NCBI GenBank assembly: GCA_947177685.1 | Contig: CAMWVE010000027.1 | Coordinates: 1-42,332 of the forward strand | Reading direction: 5' to 3' | Origin: an uncultured Porphyromonadaceae bacterium | GTDB taxonomy: Bacteria > Bacteroidota > Bacteroidia > Bacteroidales > Muribaculaceae | DNA length: 42,332 bases | Shown: positions 8,884 through 17,393 of the stretch, in pieces | Layout of the letters: the number at the start of each line of letters is the position of its first letter | Position numbering within the stretch: the stretch's first letter is position 1 | The notes under the pieces: generated by a model | Database searches by the model: none | Told to the model about the DNA's origin: nothing | What the model saw: the letters and a program-made list of their open reading frames with translations, nothing else | Made by a program: the position numbers and the translations under genes

Positions 8884-9480
8884 TCAGAAGAGTGTCAGCT
8901 GGGGGTCAAGCAGGGTGAATGACATGCGGTGGAACGGGGTGGCGCCATATTCGGCAATGGCACGGCGGTGGTCACGCGTGGGGTATCCCTTGTTCTTATT
9001 CCACTGATATTGCGGAAATTGGGCATGCAGCCGGGTCATGAACTCATCGCGGTGGGTCTTTGCAAGAATCGATGCGGCAGCAATGTTGCCGAATCGTCCG
9101 TCGCCCTTGACAAATGTCTGCGACGGGATGTCGCGGTAGGGTTTGAAGCGGTTTCCGTCAACGATTATTCCGCCGGGAGTGACGGAGAGTCCGTCGAGCG
9201 CGCGGTGCATGGCGAGAATCGATGCGTTGAGAATGTTGATACGGTCGATTTCCTCATTTGTGACCATGGCGACGCTCCATGCCACAGCCTCCTGCTCGAT
9301 CACCTCGCGCAACCGGTTGCGACGGGTTTCATTGAGTTTCTTGGAGTCGTTGAGCCAAGGATGGCTGAAATCGTCGGGCAGAATGACAGCTGCCGCAAAT
9401 ACCGGACCTGCCAGACATCCGCGCCCTGCCTCGTCAGTGCCTGCCTCAAGCCGCGATGGTATGTGACATGAGGGGAGCAT
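8884..9480 (-). CDS. rnhB: Ribonuclease HII
   Basis: A 198-residue endonuclease that cuts the RNA strand of RNA-DNA hybrids and initiates ribonucleotide excision repair. The four acidic active-site residues are visible: Asp16 and Glu17 in AGTDEAGRGCLAGP, Asp108 in IIVDGNRF and Asp145 in KTHRDEFM. ASILAKTHRD is the usual family block. Length is normal for a bacterial RNase HII. The start lies 2 nt after the stop of the Na/Pi cotransporter gene, so translation is probably coupled. Confidence 0.95.
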   Translation of the reverse strand: MLPSCHIPSRLEAGTDEAGRGCLAGPVFAAAVILPDDFSHPWLNDSKKLNETRRNRLREVIEQEAVAWSVAMVTNEEIDRINILNASILAMHRALDGLSVTPGGIIVDGNRFKPYRDIPSQTFVKGDGRFGNIAAASILAKTHRDEFMTRLHAQFPQYQWNKNKGYPTRDHRRAIAEYGATPFHRMSFTLLDPQLTLF

Positions 9481-9482
9481 GG

Positions 9483-11327
9483 TCAGACGGCGGCAACGCT
9501 GTTGAAGTCCTCCTTGACCGAATCCACCACGTTGACAATGTAATCGCCTGTTTTTTCGAGGTCATTGACAAGGTCCATGTAGTAGATACCTGCCTGATAC
9601 TCATACTTCTTGTCGTTGATGTTCTCGATGTTGAGAGAGCGGAGGCGGTTGCGGAGGTTATTGATTTCGCGTTCTTTGTTGTAAGATGTGTTGATGGCGT
9701 CACGCTGCGGTGTCTCGATGTTATCGAGCAGCAGGAGCATGTTCTGCATGGCAGCGTCGACGAGGTCGAACATCAGGTCGAGGTTGTGGTAGATTTCGTC
9801 AGTGAACTTGGCATTTGACTCAACCTTACGCATCAGAATCTTGCCAGCACCGAGGCAGCAGTCAGCGATGCTCTCGATTTCGGACACTATGCGTAACATG
9901 CCGGCAATGTGGCGTTTACCTTCGTTTGACAGACGACCTTCAGCCAGCCGGTTAAGATAGTGGGCTATCTCAATTTCCATGCGGTCAGAGATATCCTCGT
10001 ATTTTTCCAGACGTGCGTAGAGCTGCAGGAAATCCTCGGTGCCCTCCTTGGTGTGAACCAGTTCGCGAGCCATCACAATCATGCGCTGCACACGCTCGGC
10101 ATAGACATGAATTTCTTTCTCAGCCTGAGTCATGTTAAGCTCCGATGCAGAGAGAATACCGCCGGAGATGAATTTGAGCTGAAACTCCTCGTCCTCCTTG
10201 TGCTTGGCAGGAATGAGCCATTCGACCACACGCACATAAAGTTTTGTAAACCAAATCATTGTGAACAGGTTTATCAGCTTGTAGGTGGAGTAGAACACGC
10301 AGAGCCCTACCGATGCCTTGAACTGGAGGCTCTTGATGACAGGCACCTGTGAGTTTATGCGCAGGTTGAGCGAGTCATCGGCTGTGGGCTTGGAGTCGAA
10401 CAGATGGTTGTAGACCTGCGGATCAGACTCTTTGAGACTGTTGACGGTGTCGTATAGGTCGTTGGGGTTACCGGTGCCGATAATGTTGGTAATCCACATG
10501 ATGAAGTCGCTGAAATAGTAGAACAGGGCAAGACACCATATTGAGCCCAGCACATTGAACATGAGGTGTCCGGCGGCTGTACGCTTTGCCGCTACATTAC
10601 CGCTCATGGAGGCTATGATGGGTGTGATGGTGGTTCCGACAGCGGAGCCGAGGACAATGGCGCAAGCAAGGTTGAAGTCGATCCATCCGCGGCTGAACAT
10701 GATCAGCGTGATGGCGAATGTGGCTGCCGAGGACTGGATTATCATGGTCACCACACAGCCTACGGCGAAGAAAATCAGCACCGAGGTGAAGCCCATGGCA
10801 GCATAGCGCTGGAGGAACTCGAACATTCCGGGATTGCTCTGAAGATCAGGCACATAGTTGCTGATCATATCCAAGCCCATGAACAGCAGGCAGAAGCCTA
10901 TGAGGAACTCGCCGATGGATTTTGTGCGGCTCTTGTTCGAGAAAAGACAGATTATGGCTACTGAAATCAGCGATATGGCGTAAGCGGAAATGTCGACCTT
11001 GAATCCGAACAGCGTCAGCATCCACGCCGTAAATGTCGTTCCCACATTGGCACCGAAAATCACTGCCATTGACTGCGCCAGCGTGACCAGACCTGCATTC
11101 ACGAAACTGACAACCATCACGATTGACGCGGATGAGCTCTGGATTATTGCGGTGATGAAGAAACCGGTGAGTGTGCCGGTGAACCGGTTACGGGTCATTG
11201 CACCAAGAATGGTTCGCAACTTGTCTCCTGCGGCTTTCTGCAGACCTTCACTCATCACCTTCATGCCGTAAAGGAACAAACCTACGGATCCTATGAGGCA
11301 TAAGAAATCTAAAATTGTATAGTCCAT
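9483..11327 (-). CDS. Na+/phosphate cotransporter with PhoU-like C-terminal domain
   Basis: A 614-residue inner-membrane transporter of the NptA/YjbB (Na_Pi_cotrans) family. The membrane part (about 1-370) holds the inverted repeat typical of the family, each half carrying a QSS motif: IIQSSSASIVMVV and IIQSSAATFAITL. The C-terminal third (about 390-600) is helical and PhoU-like, with the heptad-like EKYEDISDRMEIEIAHYL, and probably senses or gates phosphate flux. It is first in a predicted operon with rnhB, the GH13 gene and the LOG gene, behind the promoter at 11347-11378. Substrate is inferred from the family; some members export phosphate. Confidence 0.88.
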   Translation of the reverse strand: MDYTILDFLCLIGSVGLFLYGMKVMSEGLQKAAGDKLRTILGAMTRNRFTGTLTGFFITAIIQSSSASIVMVVSFVNAGLVTLAQSMAVIFGANVGTTFTAWMLTLFGFKVDISAYAISLISVAIICLFSNKSRTKSIGEFLIGFCLLFMGLDMISNYVPDLQSNPGMFEFLQRYAAMGFTSVLIFFAVGCVVTMIIQSSAATFAITLIMFSRGWIDFNLACAIVLGSAVGTTITPIIASMSGNVAAKRTAAGHLMFNVLGSIWCLALFYYFSDFIMWITNIIGTGNPNDLYDTVNSLKESDPQVYNHLFDSKPTADDSLNLRINSQVPVIKSLQFKASVGLCVFYSTYKLINLFTMIWFTKLYVRVVEWLIPAKHKEDEEFQLKFISGGILSASELNMTQAEKEIHVYAERVQRMIVMARELVHTKEGTEDFLQLYARLEKYEDISDRMEIEIAHYLNRLAEGRLSNEGKRHIAGMLRIVSEIESIADCCLGAGKILMRKVESNAKFTDEIYHNLDLMFDLVDAAMQNMLLLLDNIETPQRDAINTSYNKEREINNLRNRLRSLNIENINDKKYEYQAGIYYMDLVNDLEKTGDYIVNVVDSVKEDFNSVAAV

Positions 11328-11346
11328 GGGGCTTTATTTTGCATTG

Positions 11347-11378
11347 CAAAGTTAATAAATATTGGAAAGTCCCACAAC
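11347..11378 (-). promoter_or_regulatory. Promoter of the Na/Pi cotransporter operon
   Basis: On the minus strand TAACTTTG (plus 11347-11354) matches the -7 consensus TAnnTTTG. Twenty nt upstream is GTTG (plus 11375-11378), one base off TTTG. The predicted start near 11340 leaves a leader of only about 13 nt. Confidence 0.6.
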
Positions 11379-11405
11379 AACAATGTAATTTTTTTGTATC
11401 AGATG

Positions 11406-13721
11406 TCAAAAAGTTGGAGCGAGGAAAAACAGTCCGAATGAAATGCCGGCATTCCAGTCGCGGGCTGATGATTCGGTGTAGTTACCATAGAGGGTGAGAT
11501 TGGCGAAATGGAAGTTGTAAACGGCTGCGATTTCTCCGAAAAACGAGGGGTCGGAGAACCATCTGCCGTAACGTGCGGTGCCGTTTTCGTTCATCTTTAT
11601 AGCCCTGAAAGGCATGAAACAGTGCAGGTTGGCGCGCAGCTGCAGGTTATCGTTGACCTTGTAGACCGGCACCGCTCCGGCAGTGACGAACTGGTTGGCG
11701 CGCGCGTTGCTGTTGAAGGAGTTGTAGGTGGAGGGGGTGGGATGGAACGGCTGTGCCATGACTATCGACTGGTCATAGGTGGGATAGAGCTTGCGCGTGG
11801 AGTAGTAAGCCGTCAATTCGGTTCCAAACGAGAAATGGTCAGTGTTGACGAAATAATTCTTGAGGTTGACGCGCGCCCTCGCACTGAAATACTCGCGCTT
11901 GTAGTTTGTCTCCAGCTCGCTGGCGGGATAGTAGTTGTAGCGTGAACGGAGTCCGGCGCCCTCAATGAAATAATATGCTCCGGCAGTGGGATAGGAGTTG
12001 TCGTCGAGGGTGTTACGCTCATAGCGCAGGAATGCCTGCCAGCTGTTGAGAGTCGAGCGGTTGCGCAGATTCAGTTTTTCAAACGAAGCCACACGCGACC
12101 GATAGCCAAAGTTTCGGTAGCCATACCCTCCGCCGAACTGCATTTTCGCGCTGCGGCTGACAGCCCAGTCGTAGTGGAGTTGTCCGAACGCTTCCATATC
12201 GCTGAGCGACACGGGATTATCCGATTCATAAAACAGATTGTCCGATGTATGGGTGTTCATGCGTGACACCACGGCGTCGAAGGTGACCGATGTGGGTCGG
12301 TTGGTGGTGAAGAAGATACGTCCGGAGGCACGGGCAGCCAGATAGCTCTGCCCTACCCACGCGTTGAGCCATGCGTTGATGGGGCGGCGTGTCAGCAGGT
12401 TATAGCCGGCGCCAAGGAATATCATGGAGTTCATCGATGAAGTGATATAACCCCCGAAGCCCACATTTAGATTATCCTTGACCGTGGCGCGCAGACGCAG
12501 GTTGAACAGCCCGTTTTCAGGGTTGTAGTCAGCCTGAGGCATCAGGTTCTTCAGCTTGTCGCCTGAAAGGGTTCGGTAATAGGCGTATTTAGCGAAATCA
12601 ATGCCGAAGGTGTCTGACTTGGTGTTTTCAAAAATGCGCTCGAAGTAAGTGTTCTGATTGGGTGTGCCGCCGGTGACGGTGACTGAGTCGAAAATCAGGT
12701 AAGGTGTGGCTGACTTGAACACCTGACGGCGTAGACGGCGTTCCTCAGCGGGTACACGCGAGGCTACCCTACCCTCTATGGAGTCAATCATAGCCATTGC
12801 GTGGTCATAGCCGATTTTGTAAATCTGGCGTGCCTTGGGGAAGTCGAGCAGCGAGAACTGATGCAGGTCGATGTGCATTTTCACACCCTTGGCAGGCGCT
12901 ATGGAGTCGTCGCTCTTCTGCATTATCATATCCTCAAGCTGATCTACGATGTCGTTGGACCGCGGGGTTGTCTGCGGTGTGGAAACGTCCACGCCGATCA
13001 TGAAATCGGGGGCGAACTCGGTGCGCATGACGTCGACCGGGAAATTGTCATATATGCCGCCGTCATAAACCGGTATGCCGTTCATTTCAATGGGCTGGAA
13101 CACCAGCGGGAACGACATCGAGGCGCGGATTGCATCGCCCAAAGAGCCTGATTTACAGACGATTTTCTTCTTCTGATAGACATCGGAGGTCACACAGCGG
13201 TAAGGCACGAACAGCCGGTCGAAATCGCCTCCGCACTGTGCGGTGTAGGCGCTGAACAGCTCCATGAAGGCAAAGTTCATGGGAAGCGGATTAATCAGAC
13301 TGGTGGGGAGAATCGATGATGAACGGGTGGAGTCACCGGGCGCCAGATTGACGTTCATCATGGCAGGCGTGGGGTCAGGGCGATAGAAGTAATAAATCAG
13401 CTTCTCATCGATCTGCCCGGTCGACCAGTAGGAAAAACCCTTTGAATCAATCAGTTCCATCATCTCCTCAGGGGTGTAGCCGGCGGCATAGAGTCCGCCC
13501 ACTATGGCACCCATGGAGGTTCCGGCAATGTAGTCGATGGGGATGTTGTGTTCCTCAAGAACCTTTATAACCCCTATGTGCGCTATTCCTTTGGCGCCGC
13601 CGCCGCTAAGCACAAGTCCAACAGATTTGGGCTGCGACATAAGCGAGTCACGCGGCACTGCAGCGCACCGCAGAATCGGTGACACTGTCAGCAGCATCAG
13701 CAAAAACAGATAGCGGAACAT
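11406..13721 (-). CDS. Patatin-like phospholipase fused to an outer-membrane beta-barrel (PlpD-like)
   Basis: A 771-residue exported protein with an N-terminal signal peptide (about 1-21). The patatin domain (about 33-230) contains the oxyanion-hole loop [13 protein letters not shown] (38-50), the nucleophile elbow GTSMG with Ser69, and the second dyad residue Asp220 in [10 protein letters not shown]. The C-terminal half has POTRA-like sequence (about 330-430) followed by an Omp85/BamA-like 16-strand barrel ending in a final strand [12 protein letters not shown] with a terminal Phe. This architecture matches type Vd autotransporters such as PlpD, which display or release a lipase. In Bacteroidetes such proteins are usually annotated as patatin-like and their substrate is unknown. 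It lies 26 nt downstream of the SGNH hydrolase gene, so the two probably form a lipid- or ester-processing pair. Confidence 0.9.
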   Translation of the reverse strand: MFRYLFLLMLLTVSPILRCAAVPRDSLMSQPKSVGLVLSGGGAKGIAHIGVIKVLEEHNIPIDYIAGTSMGAIVGGLYAAGYTPEEMMELIDSKGFSYWSTGQIDEKLIYYFYRPDPTPAMMNVNLAPGDSTRSSSILPTSLINPLPMNFAFMELFSAYTAQCGGDFDRLFVPYRCVTSDVYQKKKIVCKSGSLGDAIRASMSFPLVFQPIEMNGIPVYDGGIYDNFPVDVMRTEFAPDFMIGVDVSTPQTTPRSNDIVDQLEDMIMQKSDDSIAPAKGVKMHIDLHQFSLLDFPKARQIYKIGYDHAMAMIDSIEGRVASRVPAEERRLRRQVFKSATPYLIFDSVTVTGGTPNQNTYFERIFENTKSDTFGIDFAKYAYYRTLSGDKLKNLMPQADYNPENGLFNLRLRATVKDNLNVGFGGYITSSMNSMIFLGAGYNLLTRRPINAWLNAWVGQSYLAARASGRIFFTTNRPTSVTFDAVVSRMNTHTSDNLFYESDNPVSLSDMEAFGQLHYDWAVSRSAKMQFGGGYGYRNFGYRSRVASFEKLNLRNRSTLNSWQAFLRYERNTLDDNSYPTAGAYYFIEGAGLRSRYNYYPASELETNYKREYFSARARVNLKNYFVNTDHFSFGTELTAYYSTRKLYPTYDQSIVMAQPFHPTPSTYNSFNSNARANQFVTAGAVPVYKVNDNLQLRANLHCFMPFRAIKMNENGTARYGRWFSDPSFFGEIAAVYNFHFANLTLYGNYTESSARDWNAGISFGLFFLAPTF

Positions 13722-13747
13722 AGGTGAATATCAGATGGTTAGTAAAA

Positions 13748-14413
13748 TTATTCCTTGACGTAAGGGAGCAGGATGTCGCGCCAGTGGAGATAGCCGTTGC
13801 CCATCATGTGCAGTCCGTCGTTGGTGAAACGGGCGTCCAGATTGCCGTCCTCGTCAACAAAGGCTGGATATGAGTTGATCCATGTGCAACCCTTCTCGAT
13901 GACAATAGGTTCGAGCAGAACGTTGATGTCGCGGATTACCTGCTCCTTGTCCTTGATGGCTTTGTAGCGCCCGAAGGAGTTGTTGATCGGGAGCAGACTC
14001 TGGACATAGACCTTGGTGCGGGGCGACTCGGTGCGTATGATGTCGAGCAGATTGGCGAGAGCTCCGGCAATGGAGTCTGCAGTCAGGTTGTGCGACACGT
14101 CGTTGACCCCGGTCAGCAGGAACAGTTTTGCAGGCTGACCTTTGAGAATAGGTGCAAGACGCAGGCGTACACCTTCCACGATGTCGCCGTTGATGCCTCG
14201 GTTCTTAATGTTAGGCATGCCGAACAGCTCGTGCCACTCACATCCGTGAGTCAGCGAATTGCCAAGGAACACAATGTCATTGGTGTCGACCGGCAGACAG
14301 TCGAACAGCGATGTCCGCTGATAATAAAGCTCGGTATACTTTTCCGGCTTCTGCTGGGCAGCCATCGGGAGCAGTGCCAATGTCATAAGCACCAGTACGA
14401 ACAGTTTTCTCAT
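13748..14413 (-). CDS. Secreted SGNH/GDSL-family hydrolase
   Basis: A 221-residue exported esterase of the SGNH superfamily. I use the ATG at 14413, which yields the signal peptide MRKLFVLVLMTLALLPMAAQ; the longer frame to 14482 would run through the terminator hairpin of the upstream operon. Block I is FLGNSLTHG with nucleophile Ser53, block II has Gly75/Asn76 in NRGINGD, block III is TGVNDVSHN with Asn104, and block V is NDGLHMMGNGY with Asp199 and His202. The family removes acyl or acetyl groups from lipids, sialic acids or polysaccharides. It sits between the peptidoglycan operon terminator and the patatin gene. An O-acetyl-peptidoglycan esterase role is possible but unsupported beyond position. 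Confidence 0.85.
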   Translation of the reverse strand: MRKLFVLVLMTLALLPMAAQQKPEKYTELYYQRTSLFDCLPVDTNDIVFLGNSLTHGCEWHELFGMPNIKNRGINGDIVEGVRLRLAPILKGQPAKLFLLTGVNDVSHNLTADSIAGALANLLDIIRTESPRTKVYVQSLLPINNSFGRYKAIKDKEQVIRDINVLLEPIVIEKGCTWINSYPAFVDEDGNLDARFTNDGLHMMGNGYLHWRDILLPYVKE

Positions 14414-14439
14414 AATAACATGTAGGGGTAAAAATGAAA

Positions 14440-14479
14440 TCAGACCGGTCCGGCAAGTCCCCTGTCGGACCGGGTCTGA
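14440..14479 (-). terminator. Strong intrinsic terminator after murQ
   Basis: TCAGACC (14440-14446) pairs with GGTCTGA (14473-14479) and GGTCCG (14447-14452) with CGGACC (14466-14471), a 13-bp stem with one bulged base and a 13-nt loop. On the minus strand it is followed by TTTCATTTTTA. It lies 14 nt after the murQ stop codon and marks the 3' end of the peptidoglycan operon. Confidence 0.85.
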
Positions 14480-14492
14480 CAAAAAGTTATAA

Positions 14493-15308
14493 TCAATGTG
14501 ATTCGCGGTAAGCGTCAGTGGCTTTCTTAACAGAGCCGTGCATCAGCAGCAGGCGTTTTGCCTCGTCGTAGGGCAGACCGAGCTCTTCCGAAACCATGCG
14601 TGTGCCACGGTCAACGAGCTTGGCGTTGGAGAGCTGCATGTTAACCATCTTGTTACCTTTGACGCGACCCATCTGAATCATCACCGAAGTGGTGATCATG
14701 TTGCAGATCATCTTCTGACCTGTGCCTGACTTCATGCGTGAAGAACCGGTTACATATTCCGGACCTACAACCATTTCGATGGCGATGTCAGCAGCCTCTG
14801 ATATGGGAGCATCGGGATTCGAGGTGATGGCAGCGGTGAGGATTCCGTGTTCGCGGCAAGCCTTGAGGGCACCGATAACATAAGGAGTTGTGCCTGATGC
14901 GGCAATGCCGATTACGGTGTCCTTATCGTTGATGTTGAAAGCTTCAAGGTCTTTCCAGCCCTGCTGGGTGTCGTCCTCGGCGTTTTCAACCGGGTTACGC
15001 AGCGCTGTGTCACCGCCGGCAATCAGACCAATCACCCACGAGGGGTCCATGCCGAATGTGGGGGGAATTTCCGATGCGTCGAGAACGCCGAGGCGACCCG
15101 ATGTGCCGGCGCCCATGTAGAAGATGCGTCCGCCGCGTTTCATGCGGGGAACAATTTCGGTGACGAGTTTTTCAATCTGAGGGATAGCTTTCTCTACTGC
15201 GAGCGCAACTTTCTTATCCTCAGTGTTTATGTCATGGAGCAATTCTGAAACGCTCTTTTTTTCCAGATCGTTATAAAGCGAGGGCTGTTCGCTGATTTTT
15301 ACAAACAT
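14493..15308 (-). CDS. murQ: N-acetylmuramic acid 6-phosphate etherase
   Basis: A 271-residue cytosolic SIS-domain lyase/hydrolase. It cleaves the D-lactyl ether of MurNAc-6-phosphate to give GlcNAc-6-phosphate and D-lactate. The family signature MGAGTSGRLGVLDASEIPPTFG lies at 65-86 and includes Glu80, equivalent to the catalytic glutamate of E. coli MurQ. VVGPEYVTGSSRMKSGTGQKM forms the second SIS phosphate-binding loop. It is about 25 residues shorter than E. coli MurQ, mostly at the C-terminus, as in other Bacteroidetes. It is the last gene before the strong terminator and lies 46 nt after the sugar-kinase gene, in the order transporter, kinase, etherase known from the Tannerella forsythia murTKQ cluster. 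Confidence 0.95.
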   Translation of the reverse strand: MFVKISEQPSLYNDLEKKSVSELLHDINTEDKKVALAVEKAIPQIEKLVTEIVPRMKRGGRIFYMGAGTSGRLGVLDASEIPPTFGMDPSWVIGLIAGGDTALRNPVENAEDDTQQGWKDLEAFNINDKDTVIGIAASGTTPYVIGALKACREHGILTAAITSNPDAPISEAADIAIEMVVGPEYVTGSSRMKSGTGQKMICNMITTSVMIQMGRVKGNKMVNMQLSNAKLVDRGTRMVSEELGLPYDEAKRLLLMHGSVKKATDAYRESH

Positions 15309-15354
15309 AGTGATTTGATTGATTTATGTAACTATTCAGATAATAACCGCTTGA

Positions 15355-16194
15355 TCAGGCGGTGTGGAATTTGATGAGTCCTTCCATGGGGCTCTTGATG
15401 ATTGTGCCCACATGGCAGTCCATTGCCGAAGCAGCCTCGCGGAGCACTTCCTGATAGTAGAAGGCGATTGAGCCTACGAAATTCACGGGAAGTTCACGAT
15501 AGTTGGCGTAGTTGGCGATGTTGCGCACAAAGAACGACTTGAACGAATTGAGCACCAGACGGTGAACGGCAGGTTCCTCGATGTTCTGAATCAGGAAGGG
15601 AGTCACCGAAGCGAGGAAACGGTTGCCTCCGGGTTCCTTGTAGACACGGCGGATGATTGTCATGCGGTCGAGTTCATACTGCTTGAGGAATTTCTCGCTC
15701 AGATGTGCGGGCAGCTGATTTTTCAGCACATCGCCCACAAGCAGTTTGCCCAGAACGGCACCCGAACCTTCGTCGCCGAGGATGTAGCCTAAGGGCGACA
15801 CGTTGTCAACGATTTTCTCGCCGTCGTAGAAACATGAGTTGGAGCCTGTTCCCATGATGCAGGCAATGCCCGGTTCATGTCCGCACAGAGCGCGGGCAGC
15901 GGCAAGAAGGTCAGTGTGGACCTCGATGACCTTTGCGGGAATAGAGGCACGGATGGCATTAGCCACATTTCCGCACACTTCAGGCGATATACATCCGGCA
16001 CCGTAGAAATATACTTCATCGATGCTGTAATCCTTCACTTCAGGCAGCAGCTCCTCGCGGATTCTCTGTGCCATTTCCTCTTCTGTGAGCATGATGGCGT
16101 TCATGCCACAGGTGAACACTTGTTTAACGGTGGTGGTTCCGTCCAGCACACACCAGTCTATCTTGGTGGAGCCGCAGTCAGCAATTAATTTCAT
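15355..16194 (-). CDS. murK: MurNAc/GlcNAc kinase of the BadF/BadG/BcrA/BcrD ATPase family
   Basis: A 279-residue cytosolic sugar kinase with the actin-like ATPase fold. LIADCGSTKIDWCVLDG (3-19) is the phosphate-1 loop, IMGTGSNSCFYDG the phosphate-2 loop, and GYILGDEGSGAVLGK the adenosine-side motif characteristic of the family. Family relatives include GlcNAc kinase and MurK, which phosphorylates MurNAc (and GlcNAc) at O6. Placement directly before murQ makes MurNAc-6-phosphate formation its likely job; Bacteroidetes of this type do not use a MurP phosphotransferase. The start codon overlaps the preceding gene's stop in an ATGA arrangement (16191-16194), indicating translational coupling. 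The name rests on family plus context. Confidence 0.85.
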   Translation of the reverse strand: MKLIADCGSTKIDWCVLDGTTTVKQVFTCGMNAIMLTEEEMAQRIREELLPEVKDYSIDEVYFYGAGCISPEVCGNVANAIRASIPAKVIEVHTDLLAAARALCGHEPGIACIMGTGSNSCFYDGEKIVDNVSPLGYILGDEGSGAVLGKLLVGDVLKNQLPAHLSEKFLKQYELDRMTIIRRVYKEPGGNRFLASVTPFLIQNIEEPAVHRLVLNSFKSFFVRNIANYANYRELPVNFVGSIAFYYQEVLREAASAMDCHVGTIIKSPMEGLIKFHTA

Positions 16195-17393
16195 ATTTTA
16201 ATATATATTTTTTTCTTATAAAGTGCGTAACCTATTATCCAGTTTACCAGTACAAACGATATTGCGAAACAAAGCGATGCGAGAGTGTCGTCGCCACACA
16301 GCGGCACGAGCAACTCACTGTAAATATAGCCCTTAAGCGACATCGAGCCTTCGCCGACAGGCACTTTTATGAAGCCTATCAGAATACTCAACACGGCGCC
16401 GAGAACATAGAGAAAAAGCGGATTCACGCCGAATACCTCAAAGAACCGGCACCATTTTTTCTTACCTTTGATGTCAATGATCCATATCAGCAACGCCAGA
16501 AAGCTCGATGCCAGACCGCAGGTGGTAAGCACAAACGTGGGCGACCAGATTTTTTTATTGATGGGCATGCCGAAATCCAGCAGGAATCCGCTGAAAGTCA
16601 GTATTGTACCCACAATGAACAGATCCTGAATACGGATATTGTTGTCCTTGGTGCCCATTATAGCCTTACCCATGAGGAAGCCTATCAGCACATGAGCTAT
16701 GGAGGGGAGAGTGGACAGAAGTCCTTCAGGATCGAACTTCAGTCGGACGCCGTCGATGGTGTCGGCATACATGTGGTTAGGTCCGAGAACTTTGTGGTCG
16801 ACAATGGATATTATATTGGTGTCGGCGAATGCGAATCCGTTACCGGTCAGCAATATGATGGCATAGACGACAAGCAGGGCACCTACGAAAGCAGGCAGCC
16901 AGTTATGACGCAGCGTGATGGCTATGAGCGATGCCGCGCAATAGCAGATTGCCAGTCGGGGCATTACGCCGAGAATACGGATGGTGTCGAACTGGGTGGC
17001 AGCCTCAAGCACTGCAAGTCCGCTGTTGATGCCGCGCAGGAACAGTCCGAGCCATGCTATTGCAAGACCTATGAAGAAGATGACCACCGTGCGGCGCAGT
17101 ATCTTGCCTATTGTGGGGAGCGTGGGTTTAAATTCATATTTACGCAGGGAGATGTAGGTTGACACACCCATGATGAACATGAAGAAGGGGAACACGAGGT
17201 CAGTGGGAGTCAGACCGTTCCACGACGCATGCTCCAGCGGTGCATAGATGTGACCCCATGAGCCGGGATTGTTCACAAGAATCATTCCCGCGATTGTGAT
17301 ACCGCGGAGAATGTCAAGCGCCAGCAGACGTTTTGACTTGGGCTTTTCTGCTGCTGCCGTCGTTATGGAATCTTTAGCAGTTTTTGTTTTCAT
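16191..17393 (-). CDS. murT: Polytopic COG4299/DUF5009-type membrane protein, probable MurNAc transporter MurT
   Basis: A 400-residue inner-membrane protein with about ten hydrophobic segments. Database annotation of such proteins is usually heparan-alpha-glucosaminide N-acetyltransferase-like, and the first segment region RLLALDILRGITIAGMILVN followed by TPTDLVFPFFMFIMGVS is characteristic. From memory, the T. forsythia MurNAc transporter MurT belongs to this family and sits in the same order with murK and murQ. On that basis MurNAc import across the inner membrane is the favoured function; O- or N-acetyl transfer to amino sugars is the alternative. The gene begins immediately after the stop of the FAD/Fe-S dehydrogenase gene with no gap and ends in a 4-nt overlap with the kinase gene. 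The last residues KKKIYIKI are unusually AT-rich. Confidence 0.75.
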   Translation of the reverse strand: MKTKTAKDSITTAAAEKPKSKRLLALDILRGITIAGMILVNNPGSWGHIYAPLEHASWNGLTPTDLVFPFFMFIMGVSTYISLRKYEFKPTLPTIGKILRRTVVIFFIGLAIAWLGLFLRGINSGLAVLEAATQFDTIRILGVMPRLAICYCAASLIAITLRHNWLPAFVGALLVVYAIILLTGNGFAFADTNIISIVDHKVLGPNHMYADTIDGVRLKFDPEGLLSTLPSIAHVLIGFLMGKAIMGTKDNNIRIQDLFIVGTILTFSGFLLDFGMPINKKIWSPTFVLTTCGLASSFLALLIWIIDIKGKKKWCRFFEVFGVNPLFLYVLGAVLSILIGFIKVPVGEGSMSLKGYIYSELLVPLCGDDTLASLCFAISFVLVNWIIGYALYKKKIYIKI